Source: Sphingomonas lacunae
Lineage (GTDB): Bacteria > Pseudomonadota > Alphaproteobacteria > Sphingomonadales > Sphingomonadaceae
Length of the DNA: 64,000 nucleotides
Direction of reading: 5' to 3'
Assembly (NCBI RefSeq): GCF_012979535.1
Contig: NZ_CP053015.1
Span: 868,001 to 932,000, forward strand
Shown here: positions 1 through 10,370 of the stretch, piece after piece
Layout: each line of letters begins with the position of its first letter
Numbering within the stretch: position 1 is the stretch's first letter
Made by a program: the position numbers and the translations under genes
The notes under the pieces: generated by a model
What the model was told of the DNA's origin: nothing
The model's input: the letters and a program-made list of their open reading frames with translations, nothing else
Databases searched by the model: none

Positions 1-42
1 TCCTCGCTCGCCGCCGGCGGTGCGGATGCTGGGGCCACCGGA

Positions 43-1047
43 TCAGCCAAGCCGGTTCCAGCCTTCGCCTGTCAGCGGGCGCGACAGAAGTTCGCCGATG
101 ACCTCGCGCACTGCCACTTCACCGGCGATGAGTCGCGCGACCGCATGGCAAATCGGCATGTCGACACCACGTGCGCCGGCATCAGCAACCAGCACCGCCG
201 CGCTGAATGCCCCTTCCGCCACCGTGCGGCGGTCGGCCATCAGGCTGGCGGCATCGCGGCCTTCACCCAGCCCGCGTCCCAGCGAAAAATTGCGGGACGA
301 GGTGGAGGAACAGGTCAGCACCAGATCTCCCAGACCAGCCAGACCGGCCAGTGTTTCCAGTCGGGCGCCACGCGCGAGGCCATAGCGTGTCATTTCGGCA
401 AAGCCCCGGCTGATCAAGGCGGCCCTGGCGTTCTGACCCAAACCCGCGCCCTCGACCACGCCACAGGCAATGGCGAGGACATTCTTGACGACCCCGCCGA
501 TTTCGGCGCCAATGACATCATCCGAAACATAGGGGCGGAAAGCCGGTCGGGCCAGCAGGGCGGCGAGACCCTCAGCTGTTGCGCGGTCCTGTGCCGCCAG
601 AGTCACCGCAGCCGGAAGACCGGCACCGACTTCATGCGCAAAGGTCGGCCCGGACAACACGGCGACAGGCCCCGACCAGCCGACAGCCTCCACCACTTCG
701 TTCATCAGGCGGGCACTGCCCTGCTCCATGCCCTTGCTGCACAGGATCAATGGCTGGCCATGGTCAGGCAGCTCACCGATCAGCCGGCCAAGATGCTGAG
801 CCGGAGCAACTACCAGCACAGCGGCGCAATCCTGCAGGTCAGCCATGGCGCCGGTCGCGACAATCGAGGCGTGCAGTGCTACACCCGACAGGAACAGCGG
901 ATTGGCATGGTTCCGGTTGACAGCGTCCACCACCTCGGCCTCATAGGCCCACAGGCGCACAGCTGTGCCATCGCTGGCCACCATCTGGGCCAGCGCCGTG
1001 CCCCAGGCTCCACCGCCGATGATACCGATTGGCTGGGCAGCGCTCAT
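43..1047 (-). CDS. gpsA: Glycerol-3-phosphate dehydrogenase [NAD(P)+]
   Basis: Cytosolic enzyme reducing dihydroxyacetone phosphate to sn-glycerol 3-phosphate, the backbone for phospholipid synthesis. The N-terminus carries a Rossmann [10 protein letters not shown] motif, and the C-terminal half has the family segments around [12 protein letters not shown] and [12 protein letters not shown]. At 334 residues it has the usual family length. An upstream in-frame extension is rejected because the ATG at 1047 overlaps the tsaD stop codon as ATGA, the usual sign of translational coupling. It is the second gene of a tsaD-gpsA unit. Assignment is secure. Confidence 0.95.
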   Translation of the reverse strand: MSAAQPIGIIGGGAWGTALAQMVASDGTAVRLWAYEAEVVDAVNRNHANPLFLSGVALHASIVATGAMADLQDCAAVLVVAPAQHLGRLIGELPDHGQPLILCSKGMEQGSARLMNEVVEAVGWSGPVAVLSGPTFAHEVGAGLPAAVTLAAQDRATAEGLAALLARPAFRPYVSDDVIGAEIGGVVKNVLAIACGVVEGAGLGQNARAALISRGFAEMTRYGLARGARLETLAGLAGLGDLVLTCSSTSSRNFSLGRGLGEGRDAASLMADRRTVAEGAFSAAVLVADAGARGVDMPICHAVARLIAGEVAVREVIGELLSRPLTGEGWNRLG

Positions 1048-2078
1048 GCCTTTACCCCCGCACCGCGCACCGTTTCGGCATCGGGATCGAGCGGCCATCG
1101 CGGACGGGCCGGGACGTCGAGCGTATCCGTCAGGCCAGCAGCAAAACGCTCCGCCCCGGCCCAGGCGATCATCGCCGCATTGTCGGTGCACAGCCACATG
1201 GGGGGCGCGACAAAGGGCAGGCCATAGTGTGCTGCCAGACCAGTCAGCGCGGCACGGATGGAGCCATTGGCCGCGACGCCGCCAGCCACCACCAGCGCCG
1301 TTGCTCCCGGTGCTCGCTTAATCGCCCGCCCAGTCCGGTCGATCAGGCAATCCACCACCGCCTGTTGAAAGGCGGCGGCAATATCCTGTGGCCGGTGCTC
1401 GCCTGAATGCACCGCCCGGGCGACCGCACTCTTGAGCCCGGCAAAGCTGAAATGGGGTTCGGAGCTGCCCAGCAACGGCCGGGGCAAGGGTACAGATGCG
1501 GCATCACCGGTGGCGGCCAGCTTTTCAAGCTCCGGACCGCCCGGATAAGGCAGACCCAACAGCTTCGCCGACTTGTCAAACGCCTCACCCGCGGCATCAT
1601 CAATAGTCGTCGCCAGCCGACGATACCGGTCAACACCTTCGACCAGCAACAATTGGCAATGGCCACCCGATACAAGCAGCAGGAGATAGGGAAAGGCCAG
1701 ATCCGGATCGGCCAGACGCGGGCTCAGCGCATGGCCTTCCAAATGGTTGACCGCGATCAGCGGCTTGCCTGTGGCATGGGCCAGCGCCTTGCCAGTGACG
1801 AGGCCGACCATCACGCCGCCGATCAAGCCGGGCCCGGCAGTGGCCGCGATGGCGTCCACGTCCGAGAGTGTGACTCCGCTGTCAGCCAGAGCCTGCTCGA
1901 TCAACGGCATCAATTTGTCGACATGGGCCCGCGCCGCGATCTCCGGGACCACGCCGCCAAAGGGGGCATGGGCCTCAGCCTGCCCTGCGAGCGCATGCGC
2001 GAGGATACGCCGGTCTGATGTGACCAGCGCCGCTGCCGTTTCGTCGCAGCTTGATTCCAGCCCGAGAATGATGGCCAT
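1044..2078 (-). CDS. tsaD: tRNA N6-adenosine threonylcarbamoyltransferase TsaD
   Basis: Catalytic subunit that transfers threonylcarbamoyl to A37 of ANN-decoding tRNAs (t6A). The start [19 protein letters not shown] is the family N-terminus, and the metal-binding HLEGH motif sits near residue 110 in VNHLEGHAL. The 344-residue length fits. The gene is divergent from hemC across about 80 bp and translationally coupled to gpsA. Partners TsaB, TsaC and TsaE are not in the window. Confidence 0.96.
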   Translation of the reverse strand: MAIILGLESSCDETAAALVTSDRRILAHALAGQAEAHAPFGGVVPEIAARAHVDKLMPLIEQALADSGVTLSDVDAIAATAGPGLIGGVMVGLVTGKALAHATGKPLIAVNHLEGHALSPRLADPDLAFPYLLLLVSGGHCQLLLVEGVDRYRRLATTIDDAAGEAFDKSAKLLGLPYPGGPELEKLAATGDAASVPLPRPLLGSSEPHFSFAGLKSAVARAVHSGEHRPQDIAAAFQQAVVDCLIDRTGRAIKRAPGATALVVAGGVAANGSIRAALTGLAAHYGLPFVAPPMWLCTDNAAMIAWAGAERFAAGLTDTLDVPARPRWPLDPDAETVRGAGVKA

Positions 2079-2159
2079 GCTGTCCGTTCGTTACCCCCGA
2101 TGGGGGCTCTCCATACGCCCCCCTTCCCTCACCCTGCAAGTCGGGCTAGGCGAGATGGC

Positions 2160-3089
2160 ATGAATCAGCCCTTTTCCGATCGTCCGTTGCGGCTGGGGAC
2201 CCGCGCCTCCCCGCTCGCCATGCGCCAGGCAGAGATGGCGCGCGATGCCCTGTTGGCCGCGCATGGCTGGTCCGCTGACGCGATCGAGCTGGTGCCGATG
2301 GTCGCCTCCGGCGACAAGATACAGGACCGGGCGTTGGCCGAGGTTGGCGGGAAAGCCCTTTGGACCCGCGAACTCGACCGGGCGCTCGCCGATGGTGACA
2401 TTGATCTGTCGGTTCATTCGATGAAGGATGTCGAAACCATCCGTCCCACCCGCTTTGGAATCGCCGCCATGCTGCCACGCGCCGACGTCCGGGACCGGCT
2501 CGTAGGCGCCAGCAGCATCGATGCGCTGCCACATGGCGCGACAATCGGCACCTCAAGCCCGCGCCGCAGCGCGCAATTGCTCCGCTTGCGGCCCGACCTT
2601 AAGCTCACCCTGCTGCGCGGCAATGTCGGCACGCGGCTGGGCAAGATCGCGGCGGGCGATGCTGATGCGACCCTGCTCGCTGCCGCCGGGCTCGACCGGT
2701 TGGGGATGCATGACACGGGTCACGCCATCCCGCTAGATATCATGCTGCCAGCGCCGTCACAGGGGGCAGTCGGCTTGGAAGTGCGCGCCGATGATGCCCA
2801 TGTCCGCGCCCTCGTCTGCGCTGTCGATGATCAGGCTACCCGCCGTTGTGTCGAGGCAGAGCGCGCGTTGCTGGCCGCCCTTGGCGGCGATTGCCGTTCA
2901 CCCATCGCAGCGTTGGCCACCATCGAAGCGGATGGCGCAATGCGGCTGCGGGGGGAAATCTATGCCATGGATGGAAGCGATGTCGTCAGGACCGACGCGC
3001 TGATCTCCGACGCCTTGACCCCGGCAGTGCTGGCGCACGACATGCTGGATCGAGCCGCACCCGCCGTGCGGCGACTGTTCGCTGGCTGA
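2160..3089 (+). CDS. hemC: Porphobilinogen deaminase (hydroxymethylbilane synthase)
   Basis: Polymerises four porphobilinogens into hydroxymethylbilane in tetrapyrrole synthesis. Visible motifs are LGTRASPLAMRQ at the N-terminus, LRGNVGTRLGKI in the middle, and GGDCRSPIAA near residue 245, whose Cys carries the dipyrromethane cofactor. The ATG at 2160 was chosen because homology begins there; the upstream in-frame extension is low-complexity leader. hemD follows 7 bp downstream, so the two form a haem operon. Confidence 0.95.
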   Translation: MNQPFSDRPLRLGTRASPLAMRQAEMARDALLAAHGWSADAIELVPMVASGDKIQDRALAEVGGKALWTRELDRALADGDIDLSVHSMKDVETIRPTRFGIAAMLPRADVRDRLVGASSIDALPHGATIGTSSPRRSAQLLRLRPDLKLTLLRGNVGTRLGKIAAGDADATLLAAAGLDRLGMHDTGHAIPLDIMLPAPSQGAVGLEVRADDAHVRALVCAVDDQATRRCVEAERALLAALGGDCRSPIAALATIEADGAMRLRGEIYAMDGSDVVRTDALISDALTPAVLAHDMLDRAAPAVRRLFAG

Positions 3090-3096
3090 GGCAGCA

Positions 3097-3774
3097 ATGC
3101 GCCGACCCCTGCCGCTGATCATCCTGCGACCCGAACCGGGAGCCAGCGATACAGCCAAGAGGGTGCGATCGGCAGGACTGGATGCGGTATCAGTGCCGCT
3201 GTTCGCTGCCGGGCCAATCGCCTGGACCCCGGCTGACCCGGCAGACTTTGATGCCTTGCTGCTGACCAGCGCCAATGCACCCCGCTTTGCCGGACCGGGA
3301 CTGGAGAAATTGGCCGCGCTGCCGGTCTGGTGCGTCGGAGCGGCAACCGCCGCAGCGGCCACAGCGGCGGGACTGAGCGTACAGCATATCGGGCAAGGCG
3401 GGGCGCAGGCCGTGTTGCAGGAGGCGGCGGCCCATGCCATCGCAAAGATGCTGTGGCTGGCGGGTGAAGATCGCACCCCGCTTGACCCGCCGGCGTCACT
3501 GCATCTGACTATAGTCACGGTTTATCATGCCCGCCGACTGCCAGTGGCCAAGGAACTGCTCGCCGGACCTGCGGTTGTGCTGGTTCACAGCCAGCGAGCA
3601 GCTCGCCGACTGGCCGAACTTGCACCGGCACGCGACAGACTCAGAATCGTGGCAATCAGCGATCCGGTGGCCCGGACATTGGGCAAGGGCTGGGCGTCTG
3701 TCAGCATCTGTGGGATGCCAGATGACCGGGAGATGGTGGCGATGGCCGCCAAGCTGTGCCATGAAGGCGGATGA
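3097..3774 (+). CDS. hemD: Uroporphyrinogen-III synthase
   Basis: Cyclises hydroxymethylbilane to uroporphyrinogen III. The 225-residue protein starts PLIILRPEPGASDTAKRV and contains the family-like segments DALLLTSANAPRF and VLVHSQRAARRL. HemD sequences diverge strongly, so position right after hemC is a large part of the evidence. The stop codon overlaps the next start (ATGA at 3771-3774). Confidence 0.88.
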   Translation: MRRPLPLIILRPEPGASDTAKRVRSAGLDAVSVPLFAAGPIAWTPADPADFDALLLTSANAPRFAGPGLEKLAALPVWCVGAATAAAATAAGLSVQHIGQGGAQAVLQEAAAHAIAKMLWLAGEDRTPLDPPASLHLTIVTVYHARRLPVAKELLAGPAVVLVHSQRAARRLAELAPARDRLRIVAISDPVARTLGKGWASVSICGMPDDREMVAMAAKLCHEGG

Positions 3775-4733
3775 AAGCCATACGGGGCATAAACGAAACC
3801 ATGACCACAGCTTTTCAGGACAATATCGCCGATGTCGCAGAGCCGATCATCTATCCCGCCACGGTGGAGGGCCGTCCCCGTTCGCAATGGCGGCTGACGC
3901 TGGTGGCGCTGTTGCTGGCGTTGATCCTGGGCGCTGTCGGCGGCGGCTGGATGGTGCTCTACTATAATGAGCAGACGGTGCGGCAATCCGGCGGCACCGC
4001 GCCGGCAGCCCTGCTGCCTGCCGGTGACAAGGTGCCGCTGGCGCGACCAGTCGCCACCGCGCCTCAACCGCTTGTGCCACAACCTGTGACCAATACCGAT
4101 GCCAGCAGCATGACAGCCCGCATTGCCCAGATAGAAGAACGGCTCGCTCGCCTTTCGATGACCGCCGAAAGCGCTTCGGGCAATGCTGCCAAGGCTGAGG
4201 CGATCCTTGTCGCCTTTGCAGCGCGCCGCGCGCTCGATCGCGGGTTGCCGCTTGGCCCGATGGAGGCACAGCTGCGTATCCGTTTTGGTGAAAGCCAGCC
4301 CAATGCTGTCCAGTCAATCCTCAGCGCCTCTGCACGACCGGTTACACAGGAAGATCTCCTGCGGCGTTTGGACGCCATGCGCCCGGTTGCGATGGCCGAC
4401 AGCAATGCTGGCTGGCTGACCCGCATGGGCAACAGCCTGTCCGGCCTGATCGTGATTCGCCCGGCCGATGCCCCCAGCGCGGCACCAGTCCGCCGCTTTG
4501 AACGCGCCCAGCGGGCCATCGCAGGCGGGCGGGTTGATGAGGCCATTGGTGAAGTCATGGCCCTGCCTGGCGCCGACAACGCACTGATCCGGCAATGGCT
4601 GGACGACGCCCGCCGGTACAACGACGCCCGTCGGGCGCTGGATTTGATCGAGACAGCCGCCATCATCGAGCCGGGAGAAAACCGGGAGGCCGGCAAGGCG
4701 CAAACACCTGCGCTGCTGACCGGCCAGCGCTGA
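3771..4733 (+). CDS. Membrane-anchored mitofilin-like protein of the hem operon
   Basis: 320-residue protein with a short cytoplasmic N-terminus, one membrane segment (about residues 45-65, LTLVALLLALILGAVGGGWM), a Pro/Ala linker and a helical periplasmic part with coiled-coil character (ARIAQIEERLARLSMTAE). Alphaproteobacterial hem operons commonly carry a mitofilin/COG4223-type gene at this position, related to the Mic60 family of membrane-shaping proteins. The ATG at 3771 overlaps the hemD stop and has AAGG just upstream; an alternative ATG lies at 3801. Function is inferred from family and position only. Confidence 0.7.
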   Translation: MKAIRGINETMTTAFQDNIADVAEPIIYPATVEGRPRSQWRLTLVALLLALILGAVGGGWMVLYYNEQTVRQSGGTAPAALLPAGDKVPLARPVATAPQPLVPQPVTNTDASSMTARIAQIEERLARLSMTAESASGNAAKAEAILVAFAARRALDRGLPLGPMEAQLRIRFGESQPNAVQSILSASARPVTQEDLLRRLDAMRPVAMADSNAGWLTRMGNSLSGLIVIRPADAPSAAPVRRFERAQRAIAGGRVDEAIGEVMALPGADNALIRQWLDDARRYNDARRALDLIETAAIIEPGENREAGKAQTPALLTGQR

Positions 4734-4781
4734 ACTGGCGACGCGGCGGCGCGCTGCCGAGGCGCAGCGGCTCGGAGTCGG

Positions 4782-7544
4782 TCAGGCGGCGGCCCGTCCC
4801 TCTTCGGTGATCACCCCGGCTGCGGCATCGACAAGTCGTTTTTCAAGTGTCTTGAGCCGGGTCTTGTTCTCGATCTTTCCGCCCAGCAGATCGGTCACGT
4901 AAAATGTATCGACAGCGCGCTCGCCATACGTGGCGATATGGGCGCTGTGCAGCATCACCTTTGACTGGAACAGCGCATAGGCCAGCTGGTTGAGCAGCGC
5001 AGGCCGATCCTGCGCATTCACCTCGATCACCGTGAAACGGTTCGACGCCATATTGTCGATGATAGCCGATGGTTCGATGCGGAATGCATCAGCCCGAGCG
5101 CGCGCCATTGGTTTGGCGACCAGCCGGTCGACCAGACGATGCCGGTTCGCCAGCGAATCGGCAATGGCCTGTTTGAGTCGGGCGATCTGGGAGTCTTCAT
5201 TGAACGGCCGCCCGAGCGGATCCTGCACCAGGAAATTGTCGATGGCGAGGCCATCGCGTGTGGTGTGCACCCGCGCATCGATGATGTTGCCCCCGGCCAG
5301 ATGGATACCCCCGGCGATGCGATAGAACAGCCCGGCATGGTCAACCGCATGGACCGAAACCAGTGTCGCGTCCCGTTCGGCATCAAAGCTGGCCTCTATC
5401 GCCAGACCGTCCTGGGTGCCATGGCCAATCATTGCCAGATTGCGGGCCGCGACATCTGCCGGCTCGGCAATCCAGAAACTGTCGGTCATGCGCCGGGCAA
5501 GCGGCACAAAAGTGGCTCCGTCCATGCCCAGTGCCGCGGCCACCGCCGTCTTCTTCTCGGCAATGCGGGCATCCCGGCCACGCTGCTTGTGGCCCAGCCG
5601 CAGCACTTCCTCGGCGCTGTCATACAAGTCGGTCAGCAATTGTCGCTTCCAGCCATTCCAGACGCCGGGGCCAACGGCCCGAATATCGACCACGGTCAGC
5701 GCCAACAGGAGCTTGAGCCGCTCGGGGCTCTGCACGACTCTGGTGAAATCAAGGATGGTCTTGAAGTCGGCCAGGTCGCGTTTGAACGCGGTGGCCGACA
5801 TCAACAGATGGTGCCGGATCAGCCAGGATACGGTTTCGGTTTCCGCAGGGCTCAGGCCCAGACGCGGGCACAGCCGTTCCGCCACTTCCGCGCCCAGGAC
5901 CGAATGGTCACCCCCACGGCCTTTGGCGATATCGTGCAACAGAACCGCCACATAAAGGGTGCGCCGCGAAACCAGCTGGCTGATTATGACTGTTGCCAGC
6001 GGGTGATCTTCCTTGAGGTCACCCTTTTCAATGCGGGCCAGCAGCCCGATGGCGCGAATGCTGTGCTCATCGACCGTATAATGATGATACATGTCGAACT
6101 GCATCTGGGCGACCACCCGCCCGAAATCCGGAACAAACCGCCCGAAAACCGCCGCCTCATTCATCCATCGCAGGACGGTTTCAGGGTTGTTCCGGCTGGT
6201 CAGAATATCGAGGAACAGGGCGTTGGCGCGCGGGTCCTTGCGCACTTTTGCGTCAATCATGCCGGCATCGCGTCGCGCTGCGCGCATCGCTGTCGGGTGA
6301 ATTTCCACCTGATGCTTGTCGGCCAGGGCGAACAGCTCGATCAGACGGACGGGGTCGGTCTGGAACCAGTCGTCTGACGGAATGGTGATACGCCCGCGAT
6401 CAAGTTCAAACCCTTCGAGCTTGCGGACCCGCCGGACAAAGGCCGGCAGGAAACGGCGGCCCCGCTGGGCCAGCTGGTCATCGAGATGGGCGAGGAACAC
6501 GCCGGTCACATCGCCCACCGTCTTGGCATGCAGGAAATAGAGCTGCATGAACCGCTCGACCGCCGACTTGCCGGGGCGGTCGGCAAAATTCATCCGCGCC
6601 GCGATCTCCCGCTGCACGTCAAAGGTCAGCCGGTCTTCTGCGCGGTTGGTAAGGATATGCAGGTGACAGCGGACCGCGAGCAGGAAATTCTCGGCCTTCT
6701 CGAACTGACGCAGCTCATCCCGGGTCAACAGGCCGCTGTCGACCAGTTCACCCACAGTGCGGACCTTGTGGAGATACTTGCCGATCCAAAACAAGGTGTG
6801 CAGGTCACGCAGCCCGCCCTTGCCTTCCTTGACATTGGGTTCGACAACATAACGACTGTCGCCCATGCGCTTGTGCCGCTCGTCGCGTTCCGCCAGCTTT
6901 TCCGCGACAAACGCCTTTTCCGTCCCACTCACAACCTCAGCCAGGAACCGCGCCGTTGCCTCTTCGTAAAGCGCACGGTCACCCCAGATATAGCGCGATT
7001 CAAGCAAGGCGGTGCGGATGCTGAGGTCGCTCCGCGCCATGCGGACCATTTCGTCTAGCGAGCGCGAGCTGTGACCAACCTTAAGCCCGAGATCCCACAG
7101 GGTATAGAGCATCGATTCGATGACCTGTTCGACCCAGGCCGTCTGTTTGAAAGGTGTCAGGAAGCCGATGTCGATGTCGCTGTGCGGCGCCATCTCCCCC
7201 CGGCCGTAACCGCCCACCGCGATCAGCGTCAGCCGTTCCCCCGAAGACCGGTTGGCCGCAGGATAGAGGTAACCGACGGTGAAATCATGCAACAGACGGA
7301 TGATCTGGTCGATCAGGAACGCCTGCCCCGATGTTGCTTCGCGTCCGCGCGACGGGCTCTGCGCGAGCCGCCGGGCAATCTCCGTCCGGCCATCACGCAG
7401 CGCATCCTTGAGCAAAATCGCCAATGACGCCCGTTTCTGGGCTGTTGCCTGTTCGCTCGTGCCCAATTCGTCGAGCACATCCGCCAGTGCGCGACGATCG
7501 ATGATCGCGCGGCGGTCTGGCAGGGAGGCGAAACGGTCAGCCAT
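4782..7544 (-). CDS. glnD: Bifunctional uridylyltransferase/uridylyl-removing enzyme GlnD
   Basis: Nitrogen sensor that uridylylates and deuridylylates PII proteins in response to glutamine. The 920 residues show, in order, a nucleotidyltransferase site (GGYGRGEMAPHSDIDIGF), an HD phosphohydrolase domain (HDIAKGRGGDHS near residue 535) and two C-terminal ACT domains (GLFYRIAGGIHLAGG and ALLNQLAYALFQ). All catalytic motifs are intact, so both activities are expected. It lies 9 bp downstream of mutS on the same strand and is probably co-transcribed with it. Confidence 0.96.
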   Translation of the reverse strand: MADRFASLPDRRAIIDRRALADVLDELGTSEQATAQKRASLAILLKDALRDGRTEIARRLAQSPSRGREATSGQAFLIDQIIRLLHDFTVGYLYPAANRSSGERLTLIAVGGYGRGEMAPHSDIDIGFLTPFKQTAWVEQVIESMLYTLWDLGLKVGHSSRSLDEMVRMARSDLSIRTALLESRYIWGDRALYEEATARFLAEVVSGTEKAFVAEKLAERDERHKRMGDSRYVVEPNVKEGKGGLRDLHTLFWIGKYLHKVRTVGELVDSGLLTRDELRQFEKAENFLLAVRCHLHILTNRAEDRLTFDVQREIAARMNFADRPGKSAVERFMQLYFLHAKTVGDVTGVFLAHLDDQLAQRGRRFLPAFVRRVRKLEGFELDRGRITIPSDDWFQTDPVRLIELFALADKHQVEIHPTAMRAARRDAGMIDAKVRKDPRANALFLDILTSRNNPETVLRWMNEAAVFGRFVPDFGRVVAQMQFDMYHHYTVDEHSIRAIGLLARIEKGDLKEDHPLATVIISQLVSRRTLYVAVLLHDIAKGRGGDHSVLGAEVAERLCPRLGLSPAETETVSWLIRHHLLMSATAFKRDLADFKTILDFTRVVQSPERLKLLLALTVVDIRAVGPGVWNGWKRQLLTDLYDSAEEVLRLGHKQRGRDARIAEKKTAVAAALGMDGATFVPLARRMTDSFWIAEPADVAARNLAMIGHGTQDGLAIEASFDAERDATLVSVHAVDHAGLFYRIAGGIHLAGGNIIDARVHTTRDGLAIDNFLVQDPLGRPFNEDSQIARLKQAIADSLANRHRLVDRLVAKPMARARADAFRIEPSAIIDNMASNRFTVIEVNAQDRPALLNQLAYALFQSKVMLHSAHIATYGERAVDTFYVTDLLGGKIENKTRLKTLEKRLVDAAAGVITEEGRAAA

Positions 7545-7553
7545 GCAACTGAT

Positions 7554-10196
7554 CTAGGCCCGACCGCCGTCGACCGCCAGCCCCTTGAGCCTATAGATGG
7601 CTTCCAATGCCTCACGCGGTGTCAAGCTGTCCGCATCTAGGGCGGCCAGCGCCTCGCGCAGGGGATCGGTCTCTTGCGGTTCCGCCTCCGCCAGCGAGGC
7701 AAACAGCGGCAGATCATCGAGTCCAGCAGCAAGCCCTCCCGTCTGGGCCTTGCCTGCCTCCAGCTTTTTGAGCACTTCCTTTGCCCGGGCAATCACCGGT
7801 GCAGGCACACCGGCGAGCCGTGCAACAGCAAGCCCATAGCTGCGATCCGCCGGCCCCTCGCCCACCTCATGCAAGAGAACCAGGTCACCCTTCCACTCGC
7901 GCGCGCGCACATGGTGCAGCGACAGTGCGTCGAGCCGTTCGGCGAGCCGGGTCAGCTCATGATAATGCGTCGCGAACAGGCAACGGCTGCGGTTCACCTC
8001 ATGCACCGCTTCAACCACAGCCCAGGCCAGCGCCAGACCGTCATAGGTGGATGTGCCCCGCCCAACCTCGTCGAGGACGACAAAGCTGCGTTCGGTGGCC
8101 TGAGACAATATTGCCGCAGTCTCGACCATCTCGACCATGAAGGTCGATCGCCCCCGCGCCAGATTGTCGGACGCCCCCACCCGGCTGAACAGCCGGTCAA
8201 CCAGACCCAGCCTGACCCGGCTCGCCGGCACGAAACTGCCCGCCTGTGCCAGCAGGATGATCAGCGCATTCTGCCGCAGGAAGGTTGATTTGCCGCCCAT
8301 GTTGGGGCCGGTGACCAACCACAGCCGGTCTTCGGGCGCGAGGGCCAGGTCATTGGCCACAAAGGGCTCACCCTGCGCCGCCAGCGAAGCCTCGACCACC
8401 GGGTGCCGCCCGCCCGACACATGGAGGCAGGGCTCGTCAGCAATCTCGGGCCGGCACCATCCTCCCTCGACCGCGCGCTCGGCAAGCGCCGTCGCAACAT
8501 CAATCCGGGCCAGCGCATCGGCAGTGGCAGCAATAGGGTCCGCCCGTGCAGCCACCATCGCCAGCAAGGTTTCGAGATGCGCTGTCTCCGCGGCCAGCGC
8601 ATGGGCACCGGCCTGTACCACCCGCGCCGCTTCTTCGGCCAGATCCGGCGCGTTGAACCGCACCACCCCGGCCAATGTCTGGCGATGGGTAAAACCGGAA
8701 TCCGCCGTCATCAGCGCATCGGCATGTTTGGCCGTCACCTCGACATGATAACCCAGCACCGCATTGTGCCTGATTTTGAGCGAGGCGATGCCGGTGCGGT
8801 CGCGATACTGCGCCTCAAGCGCGGCAATCGCGCGCCGCCCGCCCGCTGCTGTCTCACGCAGGGCATCGAGCCCGGCATCATAACCCGCCGCAATATATCC
8901 GCCACTGGCGCTTTCGGTCGGCGGTTGGGGGACCAGTGCGCGCTGCAATTCGTCGACCAGCGCGCCATGCCCGTCAAAGGCAGGCAGCAAGGCAATGAGG
9001 AGCGCCGGCAATCCCGCCAGTCGCCCCAGCCGTTCGCGGAGCGAGCGAGCGCCATCGAGCCCATCGCGGATCGCACCCAGGTCACGCGGCGAACCCCGCC
9101 CTGCAACAATGCGCCCCAATGCCCGGCCGACATCGGGCAACGATGCCAGCGATTCACGCATGGCAAAGCGCTGCCCATCCTGATCCACCGCCCATTGCAC
9201 CAGATCATGGCGCGCGTTGATCATCGACGCATCGGTCAGGGGAGCTGACAGGTCAGCGGCCAATTGCCGGGCGCCCGCGCCGGTGATGGTCCGGTCAACC
9301 GCCGCCAACAGACTGCCCGCCCGGCCGCCATTGGCACTGCGCGTGATTTCGAGACTGTCCCGCGTCGCCGCGTCAATCAGCAGCGCCTCGCCCGATTGCC
9401 TGCGCCTTGGCCGCTGCAACCAGGGCAATTGCCCGGCGCCTGCCCGGTCAAGCCAGGCCACCAGTGCGCCCGCCGCTGCCAGTTCGGCGCGGGTAAAATC
9501 GCCCAGTCCATCAAGCGTCGAAAGCCCATAAAGCCCGGTCAATCGGGCTGCGCCGCGCCCGGAATCAAAATCCCCCCGTGGCCGTTCATGCAACAGCACC
9601 GGCGGCACTTCGGCCACCATCGGACCACCTTCCGCAACCAGCACTTCTGCCGGGGACAAGCGCGCCAGTTCAGCAGCCACCCCATCTCCCAACGGGCCCA
9701 ATTCGAAACAGCCGGTCGAAACGTCAACAGCCGCCCAAGCGCGCTCCCCGGCCGCTTCGGCCAGCGCCACCAGCCAGTTGCTGACCCGACTGTCGAGCAG
9801 CGCATCCTCGGTCAGCGTGCCTGCCGTGACAAAACGGACAATCGCCCGTTCGACCAGCGCCTTGGAGCCTCCACGCCTTCTCGCCTGTTCAGGCGTTTCG
9901 ACCTGTTCGGCAATGGCTACACGGTGGCCGGCCCGGATCAGCCTTGCGAGATAGCTTTCGGCCGAATGGACGGGCACTCCACACATGGGAATGGCCTCGC
10001 CACCCGATTCCCCGCGCGTGGTCAGGGCGATGTCGAGGGTTTGCGCCGCCACCCTGGCGTCATCAAAAAACATCTCGAAAAAGTCGCCCATGCGATAGAA
10101 GAGCAGGCATTGTCCTGCCTGCTCCTTCAACGCATGATATTGCACCATCATCGGTGTCATGCCGGCCGGTGCCGTTGGTTGCCCCTTTGCGCTCAT
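7554..10196 (-). CDS. mutS: DNA mismatch repair protein MutS
   Basis: Recognises mispaired bases and starts mismatch repair. The mismatch-reading Phe-x-Glu is in YRMGDFFEMFF near the N-terminus. The ATPase has Walker A TGPNMGGKSTFLRQ (about residue 632) and DEVGRGTSTYDG as Walker B/signature. The 880-residue length is normal for MutS1. It is divergent from maeB with about 175 bp between them. Confidence 0.97.
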   Translation of the reverse strand: MSAKGQPTAPAGMTPMMVQYHALKEQAGQCLLFYRMGDFFEMFFDDARVAAQTLDIALTTRGESGGEAIPMCGVPVHSAESYLARLIRAGHRVAIAEQVETPEQARRRGGSKALVERAIVRFVTAGTLTEDALLDSRVSNWLVALAEAAGERAWAAVDVSTGCFELGPLGDGVAAELARLSPAEVLVAEGGPMVAEVPPVLLHERPRGDFDSGRGAARLTGLYGLSTLDGLGDFTRAELAAAGALVAWLDRAGAGQLPWLQRPRRRQSGEALLIDAATRDSLEITRSANGGRAGSLLAAVDRTITGAGARQLAADLSAPLTDASMINARHDLVQWAVDQDGQRFAMRESLASLPDVGRALGRIVAGRGSPRDLGAIRDGLDGARSLRERLGRLAGLPALLIALLPAFDGHGALVDELQRALVPQPPTESASGGYIAAGYDAGLDALRETAAGGRRAIAALEAQYRDRTGIASLKIRHNAVLGYHVEVTAKHADALMTADSGFTHRQTLAGVVRFNAPDLAEEAARVVQAGAHALAAETAHLETLLAMVAARADPIAATADALARIDVATALAERAVEGGWCRPEIADEPCLHVSGGRHPVVEASLAAQGEPFVANDLALAPEDRLWLVTGPNMGGKSTFLRQNALIILLAQAGSFVPASRVRLGLVDRLFSRVGASDNLARGRSTFMVEMVETAAILSQATERSFVVLDEVGRGTSTYDGLALAWAVVEAVHEVNRSRCLFATHYHELTRLAERLDALSLHHVRAREWKGDLVLLHEVGEGPADRSYGLAVARLAGVPAPVIARAKEVLKKLEAGKAQTGGLAAGLDDLPLFASLAEAEPQETDPLREALAALDADSLTPREALEAIYRLKGLAVDGGRA

Positions 10197-10370
10197 CGCC
10201 CCAGCCCTAGCCGAGCCATCGCGCCAAGCAAAGCATAGGCCGCATCAAATTCCCTGCAAGAAAAGCATGTCTGCGGGCTGGACAATCCGCCTGTTCAGCG
10301 CGATTGCCCCTGTCACCATAATGCCGCTAACGTAGCGGAAAGCGTCGCGCAGGCTGTGAGAGGGTTTCGA

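Noticed and set aside
145..1227. Long plus-strand frame across the gpsA/tsaD region
   Set aside because: Antisense shadow of gpsA and tsaD; the translated protein shows no domain and a His/Gln-rich shadow composition.
8737..9600. Possible frameshifts or inserted domain in mutS
   Set aside because: The mutS frame is continuous over 880 codons with all motifs; alternative frames are shadows.
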